Part shown: piece after piece, positions 8,498 through 17,816 of the stretch
How positions within the stretch are numbered: the stretch's first letter is position 1
How the letters are laid out: every line of letters starts with the position of its first letter
Source: Pluralibacter gergoviae ATCC 33028 = NBRC 105706
GTDB taxonomy: Bacteria > Pseudomonadota > Gammaproteobacteria > Enterobacterales > Enterobacteriaceae
Reading direction: 5' to 3'
Assembly (NCBI RefSeq): GCF_001598855.1
Contig: NZ_BCZS01000009.1
Location: 1 to 64,000, forward strand
DNA length: 64,000 bases
The notes under the pieces: model-generated
The model's database searches: none
What the model was told of the DNA's origin: nothing
The model's input: only the letters and a program-made list of their open reading frames with translations
Position numbers and translations under genes: made by a program

Positions 8498-10657
8498 ATG
8501 CTTATTGGATTTTTTCGATTGCTTTTCAAAGCCATGTTCCGCGTCAGGCTCACGGGCGATACGGATGCGCTCAGGCTGCCGAAAGTCCTGATTACCCCCA
8601 ACCACGTCTCCTTTCTTGACGGGATGCTGCTGGCGCTGTTCCTGCCCGGCCGCCCGGTGTTTGCGGTCTATACCTCAATCAGCGAGAAGTGGTTTATGCG
8701 GGCAGTAAAGCCGCTGATTGATTTCGTCCCGCTCGATCCGACTAAGCCGATGTCTATCAAGCACCTGGTGCGGCTGGTGGACCAGGGGCGCCCGGTGGTG
8801 ATTTTCCCGGAAGGGCGCATTACGGTTTCCGGCTCGCTGATGAAAATTTATGACGGCGCCGCCTTTGTGGCGGCGAAATCGCAGGCGACCGTCGTGCCGC
8901 TGCGTATTGAAGGCGCCGAGCTGACCTTCGCCAGCCGCCTCAAGGGGCTGGTCAAGCGCCGCCTGTTCCCGCGCATCTCCCTGCATTTACTGCCTCCGAC
9001 CCAGCTGCCGATGCCGGATGCGCCCCGCGCCAGGGACCGCCGCCGCATCGCCGGCGAAATGCTGCACCAGATTATGATGGAAGCCCGGATGGCGGTGCGC
9101 CCGCGCGAGACGCTGTACGAAGCGCTGCTGTCGGCCCAGTACCGCTTCGGCGATCGCAAGCCCTGCGTCGAAGACATCAACTTCCAGCCGGACAGCTACC
9201 GCAAGCTGCTGACCAAAACCCTGTTCGTGGCGCGTATTCTTGAGAAGTACAGCCAGCCCGGCGAGCGCATCGGCCTGATGCTGCCCAATGCCGGCATCAG
9301 CGCGGCGGTAATTTTCGGCGCCGTCGCCCGCCGCCGCATTCCGGCGATGATGAACTATACCGCCGGCGTGAAGGGGCTCTCCAGCGCCATTACCGCCGCT
9401 GAGATTAAAACCATCTTTACCTCCCGCACCTTTCTCGATAAAGGCAAGCTCTGGCACCTGCCGGAGCAGCTGACCCAGGTGCGCTGGGTGTTTCTCGAAG
9501 ATCTCAAGGGCGATGTCACCGCCGCCGACAAGCTGTGGATTTTCGGCCATCTGCTGATGCCGCACCTGGCGCAGGTGCCGCAGCGGCCGGAAGATGACGC
9601 CATTATCCTCTTCACTTCCGGCTCGGAAGGCCATCCGAAGGGCGTGGTTCACAGTCATAAAAGTATTCTCGCCAACGTCGAGCAGATCAAAACCATTGCC
9701 GACTTCACCGCCGCGGACCGCTTTATGTCGGCCCTGCCGCTGTTCCACTCCTTTGGCCTGACGGTCGGTCTGTTCACGCCGCTGTTCACCGGCGCGCAGG
9801 TATTCCTCTACCCGAGCCCGCTGCACTACCGCATCGTCCCGGAGCTGGTCTATGACCGCAACTGCACCGTGCTGTTCGGCACCTCAACCTTCCTCGGCAA
9901 CTACGCCCGCTTCGCCAATCCCTACGACTTCTTCAAAGTGCGCTACGTGGTGGCCGGCGCCGAGAAGCTGCAGGAGAGCACGAAGCAGCTGTGGCAGGAC
10001 AAGTTCGGCCTGCGCATCCTCGAAGGCTACGGCGTTACCGAATGCGCGCCGGTGGTCTCCATTAACGTGCCGATGGCGGCGAAGCCGGGCACCGTTGGTC
10101 GCATCCTGCCCGGTATGGACGCCCGCCTGATGGCGGTGCCCGGCATTGAGCAGGGCGGTCGCCTGCAGCTTAAGGGGCCGAACATCATGAACGGCTACCT
10201 GCGGGTCGAGAAGCCCGGCGTGCTTGAGGCCCCGGCGGCGGAAAACCCGCAGGGCCAGCTGGAGGCTGGCTGGTACGATACCGGCGATATCGTGGCCTTT
10301 GACGAGCAGGGCTTCGTGCAGATCCAGGGCCGCGCCAAACGCTTTGCCAAAATCGCCGGCGAAATGGTGTCGCTGGAAACCGTCGAACAGCTGGCGCTGG
10401 CGGTATCGCCGGACAAAATGCACGCCACGGCGATCAAGCAGGACGCCAGCAAAGGCGAGGCGCTGGTGCTGTTTACAACCGACGCGGAGCTGACCCGCGA
10501 GCAGCTGCTGCAGAAGGCGCGCGCCGGCGGCGTGCCGGAGCTGGCGGTACCGCGCGATATCCGCTTCCTCAAGCAGATGCCGCTGCTGGGCAGCGGCAAG
10601 CCCGACTTTGTGACCCTGAAGGGGATGGTCGATGAGGGAGAAAAGTCTGATGCGTAA
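8498..10657 (+). CDS. aas: Bifunctional acyl-ACP synthetase / 2-acylglycerophosphoethanolamine acyltransferase
   Basis: Aas re-acylates lyso-phosphatidylethanolamine at the inner membrane using fatty acids activated on its own bound ACP. The 719-residue product equals the E. coli length. The N-terminal PlsC-type acyltransferase has NHVSFLD (His36, Asp41) and VIFPEGRIT. The C-terminal AMP-binding synthetase has [20 protein letters not shown] and WYDTGDI. The start is the ATG at 8498 with GGAG just upstream; the frame is open further upstream but enters the sRNA region. It overlaps lplT by eight bases, so the two proteins are translationally coupled parts of one lysophospholipid repair pathway. 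Confidence 0.97.
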   Translation: MLIGFFRLLFKAMFRVRLTGDTDALRLPKVLITPNHVSFLDGMLLALFLPGRPVFAVYTSISEKWFMRAVKPLIDFVPLDPTKPMSIKHLVRLVDQGRPVVIFPEGRITVSGSLMKIYDGAAFVAAKSQATVVPLRIEGAELTFASRLKGLVKRRLFPRISLHLLPPTQLPMPDAPRARDRRRIAGEMLHQIMMEARMAVRPRETLYEALLSAQYRFGDRKPCVEDINFQPDSYRKLLTKTLFVARILEKYSQPGERIGLMLPNAGISAAVIFGAVARRRIPAMMNYTAGVKGLSSAITAAEIKTIFTSRTFLDKGKLWHLPEQLTQVRWVFLEDLKGDVTAADKLWIFGHLLMPHLAQVPQRPEDDAIILFTSGSEGHPKGVVHSHKSILANVEQIKTIADFTAADRFMSALPLFHSFGLTVGLFTPLFTGAQVFLYPSPLHYRIVPELVYDRNCTVLFGTSTFLGNYARFANPYDFFKVRYVVAGAEKLQESTKQLWQDKFGLRILEGYGVTECAPVVSINVPMAAKPGTVGRILPGMDARLMAVPGIEQGGRLQLKGPNIMNGYLRVEKPGVLEAPAAENPQGQLEAGWYDTGDIVAFDEQGFVQIQGRAKRFAKIAGEMVSLETVEQLALAVSPDKMHATAIKQDASKGEALVLFTTDAELTREQLLQKARAGGVPELAVPRDIRFLKQMPLLGSGKPDFVTLKGMVDEGEKSDA

Positions 10658-11840
10658 GTTAGCACTCACTGACGATTCGCTGTGGTCGAAGGGGATGCTG
10701 GCGGTGATTTGCGCCCAGTTCCTGTCGGCCTTTGGCGATAATGCCCTGCTGTTCGCCATCCTGGCGCTGATGAAGGCCCAGTTCTACCCCAACTGGAGCC
10801 AGCCGGTGCTGCAAATGGTGTTTGTGGGCGCTTACATCGTCCTGGCGCCCTTTGTCGGCCAGTTCGCCGACAGCTTTGCGAAAGGCAGAGTGATGATGGT
10901 CGCCAACGTCATGAAGCTGATAGGCGCGGCGGCGATCTGCGTCGGCATTAACCCATTTATCGGCTATATCCTGGTCGGCATCGGCGCGGCGGCCTACTCG
11001 CCCGCCAAGTACGGTATCCTCGGGGAGCTGACCACTGGCGACAAGCTGGTGAAAGCCAACGGCCTGATGGAGTCCTCCACCATCGCCGCCATCCTGATCG
11101 GCTCGATGGCGGGCGGCGTGCTGGCCGACTGGCACGTGCTGGCGGCGCTGGTGGTCTGCGCCGTGGTTTACGCCGGCGCCGTGGTGGCCAACCTGTTTAT
11201 CACGCCGCTGCCGGCGGCGCGCCCCGGCCAGTCCTGGCGGTTTAGCGCGATGACCGGCCGCTTTTTCGCCGCCTGTAAAACCCTGTGGTACAACCCGGAG
11301 ACCCGCTTCTCGCTGGTGGGCACCAGCCTGTTCTGGGGCGCGGGCGTGACCCTGCGCTTCCTGCTGGTGCTGTGGGTGCCGGTGGCGCTGGGCATTACCG
11401 ATAACGCCACGCCGACCTACCTCAACGCGATGGTGGCGGTCGGCATCGTGGCGGGCGCAGGCGCGGCGGCGAAGCTCATTCGCCTGGAAACCGTTGCCCG
11501 CTGCATGCCGGCGGGGATCCTGCTCGGCGTAGTGGTCATTATCTTTGCGCTACAGCACGCCCTGCTGCCGGCCTACGCGCTGCTGTTCCTGCTGGGTGTC
11601 TGCGGCGGCTTCTTCGTGGTGCCGCTCAACGCCCTGCTGCAGGAGCGCGGCAAGCGCAGCGTCGGCGCCGGCAACGCCATCGCGGTGCAGAACCTCGGCG
11701 AAAACAGCGCCATGCTGATTATGCTCGGCCTTTACTCGCTGGCGGTGATGGTCGGTATCCCGGTAGTCGGCGTCGGCATCGGCTTCGGCGCACTGTTCGC
11801 GCTGGCGATTGCGGCGCTGTGGTGGTGGGGGCGGCGGTAA
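10650..11840 (+). CDS. lplT: Lysophospholipid transporter LplT
   Basis: LplT flips lysophosphatidylethanolamine from the outer to the inner leaflet of the cytoplasmic membrane, feeding Aas. The 396-residue MFS protein has about 12 membrane segments and conserved stretches [13 protein letters not shown] and [16 protein letters not shown] chose the ATG at 10650, which overlaps the aas stop, with GGGAG nine bases upstream. An in-frame ATG at 10632 lies within aas. A hairpin directly after the stop separates it from the convergent, lower-GC cluster downstream. Confidence 0.95.
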   Translation: MRKLALTDDSLWSKGMLAVICAQFLSAFGDNALLFAILALMKAQFYPNWSQPVLQMVFVGAYIVLAPFVGQFADSFAKGRVMMVANVMKLIGAAAICVGINPFIGYILVGIGAAAYSPAKYGILGELTTGDKLVKANGLMESSTIAAILIGSMAGGVLADWHVLAALVVCAVVYAGAVVANLFITPLPAARPGQSWRFSAMTGRFFAACKTLWYNPETRFSLVGTSLFWGAGVTLRFLLVLWVPVALGITDNATPTYLNAMVAVGIVAGAGAAAKLIRLETVARCMPAGILLGVVVIIFALQHALLPAYALLFLLGVCGGFFVVPLNALLQERGKRSVGAGNAIAVQNLGENSAMLIMLGLYSLAVMVGIPVVGVGIGFGALFALAIAALWWWGRR

Positions 11841-11880
11841 AGCGCATTGCCCCCGGATAAGGCTCTGGGGGCAACGCTTA
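11841..11880. terminator. Hairpin between convergent lplT and the AtoE-like gene
   Basis: The arms TTGCCCCC (11847-11854) and GGGGGCAA (11867-11874), extended by flanking GCG/CGC, form a strong stem between the two stop codons. There is no clear T-run on either side, so it may act as a weak bidirectional terminator or simply protect 3' ends. Confidence 0.45.
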
Positions 11881-11884
11881 TCAG

Positions 11885-13222
11885 TCAGATTACGTGGGGC
11901 CAGATGAGGACTGCGGCCATGTATATCATTCCTACCCATCCCATCATTACCACCGTGTAACCCATTATGTCCTGTAGCTTCAGCCTTGAAATCGCTAGCG
12001 CAGGCAGGATCCAGAAGGGTTGCACAAGGTCATTCCAGGCATTTCCCAGCATCACTGACATCGAGGTTTGCGCCAGAGATGCGTTCATGGAGTGGGCTGC
12101 GTCGATCATAAAGGGCCCCTGAACCACCCAGTGGCCTCCACCCGAAGGGGCAAAGAAATTGATAAAAAATGAGCTGATTAGCCCCCAGAACGGCAGCGTA
12201 TCAGGGGTTGATATATTGACAAAAATCTCTGCAATTGTTTTAACTAGCCCGGAGGCCGCCATTATCGCCATTATACCGGCATAGAAAGGAAACTGCAGAA
12301 TAATCCCGCCAATCGTTTTAATGCCTTCATTGAGTTTCTCGACGTAATTAATTGGCGTGCCGAGCAGAATAATTCCGAGGAACAGAATAAAGTAATTGAT
12401 GATATTTAAGTCCAGCGCGCCACCTTGCATAAAATGTCCGATAACATAGGCGATCCCGAGTGCTCCTATAAGATAGCTAATGACCCTACTGTGATTGAGT
12501 CTGGCGGCAAAGTTATTTTTTCCATGCAGTGCATCCAGAACGCTATCCCGCCGTGTATTCACCTGTTCAGGCTCTTTATACGGAATAATTTTCTCGCCAG
12601 CTTTTGGATGAAGCGCGGCGTTGATGAGTGGCAGCGTAATCAATACCGCTAGCGAGGTCAGTAGGATAGGCGTTGAAAAAATGGTTTCTCGCAGTGAAAT
12701 AATCCCCATCTGTGACTGGAGCGAATGTCCTTCCGTAGAGATCAGCACCGGGATCGTTGCGGATAAGCCGAGTCCATAAAAGGTAAACCCGCTGTAGGCA
12801 GCGGCGATGATCAGGGGGTAGTGGACGCCGGGTACGCTGCGGGCCAGTTTTTTTGCCACAATGCCGCCTATTACCAGACCAAAGCCCCAATTGAGATAGC
12901 TGCCAACGGCGCCGATTAAGGTCGCAACAATGATGGCTTTTCGCGGAGTGTGCACGCGATCGACGATCAGGTTCAGTAGACGATCTACCAGCGGCGCAGC
13001 GGCAAGAACATAGCCCATAGCCAGAATAACCGCCATTTGGGTAGTAAAGCTTAGCAGCTTCCAGAAGCCGTCGCCCCAGTCCATGGTAATCTGCAGCGGC
13101 GAAACTCCCTCGACCACAAATGCCAGAATCATCGTCAGCAGCGTCAACAGAATAGCGAAGACAAAGGGATCGGGTAAATATCGCCGCATTAATTCGGTAA
13201 AAAAATTTGTTATTTTTGTCAT
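11885..13222 (-). CDS. AtoE-family short-chain fatty acid / carboxylate transporter
   Basis: The 445-residue inner-membrane protein has about 12 hydrophobic segments. It shows the AtoE-family signatures WGDGFWKLLSF, the SYLNWGFGLVIGGI segment and APSGGGHWVVQGPF. E. coli AtoE is thought to import short-chain fatty acids for acetoacetate degradation, so this member probably imports the organic acid handled by the three upstream enzymes. It is the last gene of a minus-strand cluster, 63 bases after the dehydrogenase gene, with AAGG nine bases before its ATG. The gene is clearly less GC-rich than its neighbours, with many AT-ending codons, which suggests recent acquisition. The substrate is unknown. 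Confidence 0.85.
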   Translation of the reverse strand: MTKITNFFTELMRRYLPDPFVFAILLTLLTMILAFVVEGVSPLQITMDWGDGFWKLLSFTTQMAVILAMGYVLAAAPLVDRLLNLIVDRVHTPRKAIIVATLIGAVGSYLNWGFGLVIGGIVAKKLARSVPGVHYPLIIAAAYSGFTFYGLGLSATIPVLISTEGHSLQSQMGIISLRETIFSTPILLTSLAVLITLPLINAALHPKAGEKIIPYKEPEQVNTRRDSVLDALHGKNNFAARLNHSRVISYLIGALGIAYVIGHFMQGGALDLNIINYFILFLGIILLGTPINYVEKLNEGIKTIGGIILQFPFYAGIMAIMAASGLVKTIAEIFVNISTPDTLPFWGLISSFFINFFAPSGGGHWVVQGPFMIDAAHSMNASLAQTSMSVMLGNAWNDLVQPFWILPALAISRLKLQDIMGYTVVMMGWVGMIYMAAVLIWPHVI

Positions 13223-13285
13223 ACATTAAGTACCTTAAACGATATTGCGTAGGGGATGGTTTGGAAATTACATCAATGTATTTCG

Positions 13286-14230
13286 CTATCTGGTTTTGTT
13301 ATTTTTTCGAAACTGCAGAAGTGCCATGAGTTGACGATCGCGCCAGGCCACCCGCGACTCCCAGTTTTCCAGCGGTAAAACCCGGCGCCGGGCGCTGTTG
13401 ACAGTGGCGACCAACTCCGGTGGCCATGTGCTGCGATCTCCGCGCTCGGCGCCGATGCGCATGTAGGCTGGGCCCATTTTTTCTGCATGTGACACGATGC
13501 CACCACGGGTATTTAGATCTGCAGTTTCGAATGGCCCAATGACTGACCACCTTAGCCCGAGGCCGTTTGTCATTACCGTATCGATATCCTCAACAGAGGC
13601 GACGCCGTCGCGTATCAGGCTGTACGCCTCGCGTAATACGGCACCTTGCAGACGATTAAAAATAAATCCCTCAACCTCCTTCTGAACCAGTACTGGATGC
13701 ATCAGCGCAGTTTTAAAGCGTGCTATGGCTTCCCGGATGGTTTGTACAGAGGTCCAGGGTGCAGGAACAATCTCGATGACGGGGATCAGGTAGGGAGGAT
13801 TTCCCGGATGTGCGATAAGGCAGCGCTCCCGCCCCTGAAGCGAGGCTGTAAAATGAGAGGCGGGAATAGCCGAGGAGGCACTGGCGAGAATACAATCTGC
13901 CGGTGTCTGAAGATCGAGCTGGCTGAAGATATGCCGCTTAACCTCTACTTTCTCAGGCGCGCACTCCATGACCAGTTGGGATGAAGCCACTGCCAGGGAT
14001 TGGTCTTCAAAGACGGCCACGCGCGCGGCCACGCTTTCCACCTTTTCATCGAGGAGGGAGAAGGTCTCAAGATCGCCAAGACGGGCGAGTAGCGATGGCA
14101 GCGCTTTATTGCGCATTATTTCATCCGGATCGTAAATATGTACCGTAAATCCGGCGCGGGCAAAAACGAGGGCAAAGGCGATGCCGATGCTGCCTGCACC
14201 AATAATCGCGACAGGTCTGTTATTATTCAT
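13286..14230 (-). CDS. 3-hydroxyacyl-CoA-dehydrogenase-family NAD-dependent oxidoreductase
   Basis: The 314-residue protein begins with a Rossmann motif (AIIGAGSIGIAFALVFARAG) and has the two-domain 3-hydroxyacyl-CoA dehydrogenase layout. Catalytic-region features are ASASSAIPAS and RCLIAHPGNPPYLIPVIEIV. This length and the HPGNPP segment are closest to the lambda-crystallin / L-gulonate 3-dehydrogenase and carnitine-dehydrogenase branch rather than to fatty-acid beta-oxidation enzymes, so the substrate may be a free hydroxy acid. It begins five bases after the SDR gene ends, which indicates one operon. I cannot name the substrate. Confidence 0.8.
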   Translation of the reverse strand: MNNNRPVAIIGAGSIGIAFALVFARAGFTVHIYDPDEIMRNKALPSLLARLGDLETFSLLDEKVESVAARVAVFEDQSLAVASSQLVMECAPEKVEVKRHIFSQLDLQTPADCILASASSAIPASHFTASLQGRERCLIAHPGNPPYLIPVIEIVPAPWTSVQTIREAIARFKTALMHPVLVQKEVEGFIFNRLQGAVLREAYSLIRDGVASVEDIDTVMTNGLGLRWSVIGPFETADLNTRGGIVSHAEKMGPAYMRIGAERGDRSTWPPELVATVNSARRRVLPLENWESRVAWRDRQLMALLQFRKNNKTR

Positions 14231-14235
14231 GCTGT

Positions 14236-14940
14236 TTATACCCCCGCAGCGCCAATAGTCATTCCGCCGCAGACGTACAGTATCTGGCCGGTGACAAATC
14301 CGCTGCGCACGTCCAGCATCCAGGAGACGGCGTGCGCGACGTCATCAGGGGTCCCGATGCGTTTGACCGGAACTGCGCTGATGATGGCTTTTGTTTGCGG
14401 GGCATCCGGCGGGTTAGCGCGATCGAAAAGCTCTGTTCGAATGGGACCAGGGCCGATGGCATTAGCTGTTATGCCATGCTTTCCCAGCTCCAGCGCCCAA
14501 ACGCGGGTCATGCCAATCAGACCGGCTTTCGTTGCTGCGTAGGCCGTACGCAATTCTTTACCCAGCGAAGCGCGTGACGACATATTCACTATGCGCCCGA
14601 ACCCCGCTTCTTGCATTGAGGGAAGAAGAGCCTGCATACACTGCATAGCACAGCGAAGATTCAGCGAGAGCGTGAGCTCCAGTTCGTCCAGGGTCTGCTC
14701 TTCTGCGCGGGCAGGGCAGACGATGCCGACATTATTAACCAGGCGAGTAATCGGGCCGTCAGCAAGTGCTTTATTTAGCGCATCGGCCGTTTGTCTGGGG
14801 CAGGAAAGGTCGGCGATAATGCCGTCTCCCGTTTTATCAATAATGACGGGCTCATAACCGTCATTGGCTGAGCGCGCCGCGATGGCCGCGCCTATTCCGC
14901 TAGCGCCGCCGGTAATTAAAACGCGCGGTTTACTTTTCAT
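14236..14940 (-). CDS. Short-chain dehydrogenase/reductase of unknown substrate
   Basis: The 234-residue classical SDR has the cofactor motif TGGASGIG near the N-terminus, the NNVG motif, the catalytic Ser in MSSRASLG and Tyr-x-x-x-Lys in YAATKAGLIG. AAGGAAG precedes the ATG. It lies between the cyclase-family gene and the dehydrogenase gene, with gaps of 12 and 5 bases, so co-transcription is nearly certain. It probably oxidises or reduces a hydroxyl/keto group in the same unidentified pathway. Base composition is lower in GC than the surrounding conserved genes. Confidence 0.82.
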   Translation of the reverse strand: MKSKPRVLITGGASGIGAAIAARSANDGYEPVIIDKTGDGIIADLSCPRQTADALNKALADGPITRLVNNVGIVCPARAEEQTLDELELTLSLNLRCAMQCMQALLPSMQEAGFGRIVNMSSRASLGKELRTAYAATKAGLIGMTRVWALELGKHGITANAIGPGPIRTELFDRANPPDAPQTKAIISAVPVKRIGTPDDVAHAVSWMLDVRSGFVTGQILYVCGGMTIGAAGV

Positions 14941-14952
14941 TTTTTATCTTCC

Positions 14953-16008
14953 TTACACTGTTGCGACAGGATTCAGGGGCGATGCAATCGCACCCGGAAG
15001 ATCGAGCGGGGGCGCGGTAAGCAAAAAGCGGTAGCGGCCATGAGCTCGCAGCCAGTTTGCCAGTGGGGTCAGATTCCAGAGTTCTCCCAGATGGAGGCCG
15101 ATTTTGAACAGGCAGTGTTCGTGAAGGGGGAGTACCGCACAGCTGTGGCCTCCGCTGCGGGCAGGAAAGGCTTCCACGGCATAATTATCTGCGGCCAGGG
15201 CGGCAATTTTGCTTTCGGTCAGCCACTGCAGCAGATGCGGATCGGAACCATCCAGCGCTGCACAGCTGGCGTCCAGTCTCTCTTTATCGGGGTTTCCCTT
15301 CATAGAAAGGACGAGATCGGCAAAGCCGGTGTGCAGGCAGACAATATCCCCTGGCGTGACTTCTATGCGATCTTTTTCCAGCACGGACATCAGCTCGTTA
15401 TAGCCGATAAGTGTGCGCGCATCGCCAAAGTGGGCACGCAGGTCAATCATGACACCCCGGCTCTGGACGGCGGTACGCGCCATATGTTCAATGCCCAGCG
15501 CATACGCCGAAGCCGTGCTGCCGTGGTCGAGCGTTTTTGGAATACCGGTATCTTCAATGCGCTCCGGGCCGACAATATCTTTTCCGGCGGCAAAACCGTT
15601 GTAATACACCGCTTTTGGAATGCCGTCGCCCTCAGTGTCAAAAAGAGAGCCCGCATGGGCAAGGCCATCCCACTGGGTGGAGTACTGTAGCGAAATGATG
15701 GCCAGATCGTCGCTCAGCACATCCGTGGCACCCACCTCTAATTTGTGCATTTCACAGTTGTAATTAACCTCACCATGACGCAGCAGAGGGCGCAGTATTG
15801 GCGGGTTTCTATTGGGGTTCAGCGTATTTCCGCCGGGGTAATTTAGCGGAATGCTCAGAGAGAAACTCAATCCGGCGCAGACTTCAGCGATGCCCTGAAG
15901 AACTTTATCCGGGGATAGATAGTTAAGGCATCCGAGCTGATCGTCGGGACCGAATTCTCCCCAGTTAGATCCTGCAGGGCGCTTTTTCCATCGTGATGTG
16001 GCGATCAT
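14953..16008 (-). CDS. Cyclase-family (kynurenine-formamidase/isatin-hydrolase-like) metal-dependent hydrolase
   Basis: The 351-residue protein belongs to the cyclase superfamily of Mn/Zn hydrolases. The variant metal motif STQWDGLAH replaces the HxGTHxDxPxH form of the short members and is typical of the longer ones. Later segments RGVMIDLRAHFG and VCLHTGFADLVL also fit. I chose the ATG at 16006-16008 because AGAGG lies six bases upstream, whereas the in-frame ATG at 16023 has no ribosome binding site. As first gene of the operon it may open a cyclic amide, lactone or similar ring, whose product the two dehydrogenases then process. This order of action is inference. Confidence 0.8.
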   Translation of the reverse strand: MIATSRWKKRPAGSNWGEFGPDDQLGCLNYLSPDKVLQGIAEVCAGLSFSLSIPLNYPGGNTLNPNRNPPILRPLLRHGEVNYNCEMHKLEVGATDVLSDDLAIISLQYSTQWDGLAHAGSLFDTEGDGIPKAVYYNGFAAGKDIVGPERIEDTGIPKTLDHGSTASAYALGIEHMARTAVQSRGVMIDLRAHFGDARTLIGYNELMSVLEKDRIEVTPGDIVCLHTGFADLVLSMKGNPDKERLDASCAALDGSDPHLLQWLTESKIAALAADNYAVEAFPARSGGHSCAVLPLHEHCLFKIGLHLGELWNLTPLANWLRAHGRYRFLLTAPPLDLPGAIASPLNPVATV

Positions 16009-16085
16009 GAACAACCTCTTCATATTCTGAGGTGGATAGTGCTGGATGTTAATTTCTATAGTGACTATTAGTTAGCTTTTGTTTG

Positions 16086-16149
16086 ACGATATGTTATGCA
16101 TATGTAAATGGTCAATGGCGGTAATCGAAACTCTGTGCGATTATCGCCA
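16086..16149 (-). promoter_or_regulatory. Candidate promoter and imperfect inverted-repeat operator of the four-gene cluster
   Basis: TGGCGGTAATCG (16116-16127) and CGATTATCGCCA (16138-16149) form an inverted repeat matching at 11 of 12 positions around a 10-base spacer. Directly downstream on the minus strand is TTGACC (16115-16110), then 18 bases to TATCGT (16091-16086), a plausible -35/-10 pair about 80 bases from the first start codon. A dyad abutting the -35 element suggests control by a dimeric regulator encoded elsewhere, since the cluster contains none. Confidence 0.4.
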
Positions 16150-16236
16150 TACTGGATAGGTTTTAGTTAATAGTGTGATCGCGGTTGTAGAACCTGCCGG
16201 AGGACATTCTGCGGGTGGGAATGGACTGCGTGGAGT

Positions 16237-16263
16237 CCGCAACTCGCGCAGGGCGAGTTGCGG
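16237..16263. terminator. Perfect stem-loop 24 bases after the tas stop
   Basis: CCGCAACTCGC and GCGAGTTGCGG form a perfect 11-base stem around GCAGG, just downstream of tas on the minus strand. There is no T-run, so factor-independent termination is doubtful; it may stabilise the tas 3' end or mark the boundary of the inserted cluster. Confidence 0.4.
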
Positions 16264-16287
16264 GAAAGATGGAGATAAGGAGAAGGG

Positions 16288-17328
16288 CTATGGCGCCGGA
16301 TACGTATAAATCCGGTGCGCCGCCTCTATCTCTGCCAGCACCTCTTCGCTTAACGTCAGGTGCAGGCTCTCAACGTTGGTCTTCAGTTGCGCCATCGTCG
16401 TCGCTCCCAGCAGGGTGCTGGCGACAAACGGCTGGCGGCGGACGAAGGCCAGCGCCATCTGCGCCGGATCGAGGCCGTGGCGATTTGCAATCTCGACATA
16501 GGCGGCCACCGCCTTCTGCGACTGCTCGCTGCTGTAGCGGGTGAAGCGGCTGAACAGCGTGTTGCGCGCGCCCGCGGGCTTCGCGCCGTTGAGGTATTTC
16601 CCGGTCAGGGCGCCGAAGGCCAGGCAGGAGTAGGCCAGCAGCTCCACGCCTTCATACTGACTCACCTCGGCCAGGCCGACCTCATAGCTGCGGTTCAGCA
16701 GGCTGTAGGGGTTCTGAATGGTGACGATGCGCGGCAGATCGTGCTTGTCCGCGAGGTGCAGATAGCGCATCACGCCGAAGGCGGTCTCGTTTGATACGCC
16801 GATGTAGCGGATTTTTCCCGCCCGCTGAAATTCCGCCAGCGCTTCCAGGGTCTCCAGAAGGGTGATCACCGGCTGCGATTCGGTCCACTCATAGCCCAGC
16901 TTGCCGAAGCAGTTGGTGGCTCGCTGCGGCCAGTGCACCTGATAGAGATCGAGATAATCGGTCTGCAGGCGCGTCAGGCTGCTGTGCAGGGCGTCGCGGA
17001 TGTTTTTTCTGTCCAGCGCCTGATTGGGGCGAATGCCGGCATCGTTATTACGCGACGGGCCGCTGACCTTCGAGGCGATAACCAGCTTTTCGCGGCTGCC
17101 GCGCTTCGCCAGCCAGTTGCCGACGTAGGTTTCCGTCAGCCCCTGGGTTTCCGGGCGCGGCGGGACGGGATACATCTCGGCGACATCAATCAGGTTAATG
17201 CCTTCAGATACCGCGTAATCAAGCTGGGCGTGGGCGTCGGCTTCGCTGTTTTGTTCACCAAACGTCATAGTGCCAAGCCCGAGAGTGCTGATTTCCAGCG
17301 AGCTGTGGGGGATACGGTGATAGTGCAT
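16288..17328 (-). CDS. tas: Aldo/keto reductase Tas
   Basis: The 346-residue product equals the length of E. coli Tas, an NADP(H)-dependent aldo/keto reductase recovered by its ability to suppress tyrosine auxotrophy. It shows the (beta/alpha)8 AKR features: catalytic Asp and Tyr in NLIDVAEMYPVPP, the lysine in LVIASKVSGPS and the histidine in LYQVHWPQR. The natural substrate is not established. It stands alone, facing the same way as ygdR and ygdQ upstream. Confidence 0.93.
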   Translation of the reverse strand: MHYHRIPHSSLEISTLGLGTMTFGEQNSEADAHAQLDYAVSEGINLIDVAEMYPVPPRPETQGLTETYVGNWLAKRGSREKLVIASKVSGPSRNNDAGIRPNQALDRKNIRDALHSSLTRLQTDYLDLYQVHWPQRATNCFGKLGYEWTESQPVITLLETLEALAEFQRAGKIRYIGVSNETAFGVMRYLHLADKHDLPRIVTIQNPYSLLNRSYEVGLAEVSQYEGVELLAYSCLAFGALTGKYLNGAKPAGARNTLFSRFTRYSSEQSQKAVAAYVEIANRHGLDPAQMALAFVRRQPFVASTLLGATTMAQLKTNVESLHLTLSEEVLAEIEAAHRIYTYPAP

Positions 17329-17469
17329 AGCCGCCTTCCTTATCCTTATTTATATCAACAACGTCAGGCGCTCAGGCGTCCGACAAAGGACTATAAACAT
17401 GGCAGATGCGTAGAGAAAGCGGAAGCAGAAATGATAAAAAAGGCCAGCGTGGCTGACCTTATTTCCGTT

Positions 17470-17688
17470 TTAGCGTTTAATGATTTGCGACACTTCATCC
17501 CGGTTGATCTGCAGGGTATTGCCCTGCTGGTCTTCGTAGCTAATCAGCCCGGTATCATCGTCAACTTCGGGTTTGCCGTCGGTAAGGATCATGCGACCGT
17601 CTTTCGTCGCCATCACGTAGTCGCTGCTGCAACCTGAAACCGCGAAGGCCAGTCCTACTGCAGAAATTAATACTCCCCATTTTTTCAT
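17470..17688 (-). CDS. ygdR: Small lipoprotein YgdR (YgdI/YgdR family)
   Basis: The 72-residue protein has a lipoprotein signal ending in VSGC (Cys20) followed by [20 protein letters not shown], the YgdI/YgdR domain, a small beta-barrel. It is predicted to be lipid-anchored in the envelope; no function is established. A paralogue (YgdI) lies 29 kb away at 46396. The region immediately downstream is AT-rich with no obvious gene. Confidence 0.93.
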   Translation of the reverse strand: MKKWGVLISAVGLAFAVSGCSSDYVMATKDGRMILTDGKPEVDDDTGLISYEDQQGNTLQINRDEVSQIIKR

Positions 17689-17787
17689 CGTTATACCTCT
17701 GTAAAATAGCGCCGCGCCTTCTTTATATACTAGTAATACCGTACTGAGCGATAAGTAAAAAGGGGCAAAATCTGAAAAGAGTGTGCA

Positions 17788-17809
17788 GTAGCCCTCAAAT
17801 AAGGGCTAC
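17788..17809 (-). terminator. Hairpin after ygdQ
   Basis: GTAGCCCT and AGGGCTAC form a perfect eight-base stem with a seven-base loop, beginning eight bases after the ygdQ stop on the minus strand. The following bases contain only a short, interrupted T stretch, so termination strength is uncertain. Confidence 0.5.
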
Positions 17810-17816
17810 AAAGTGT

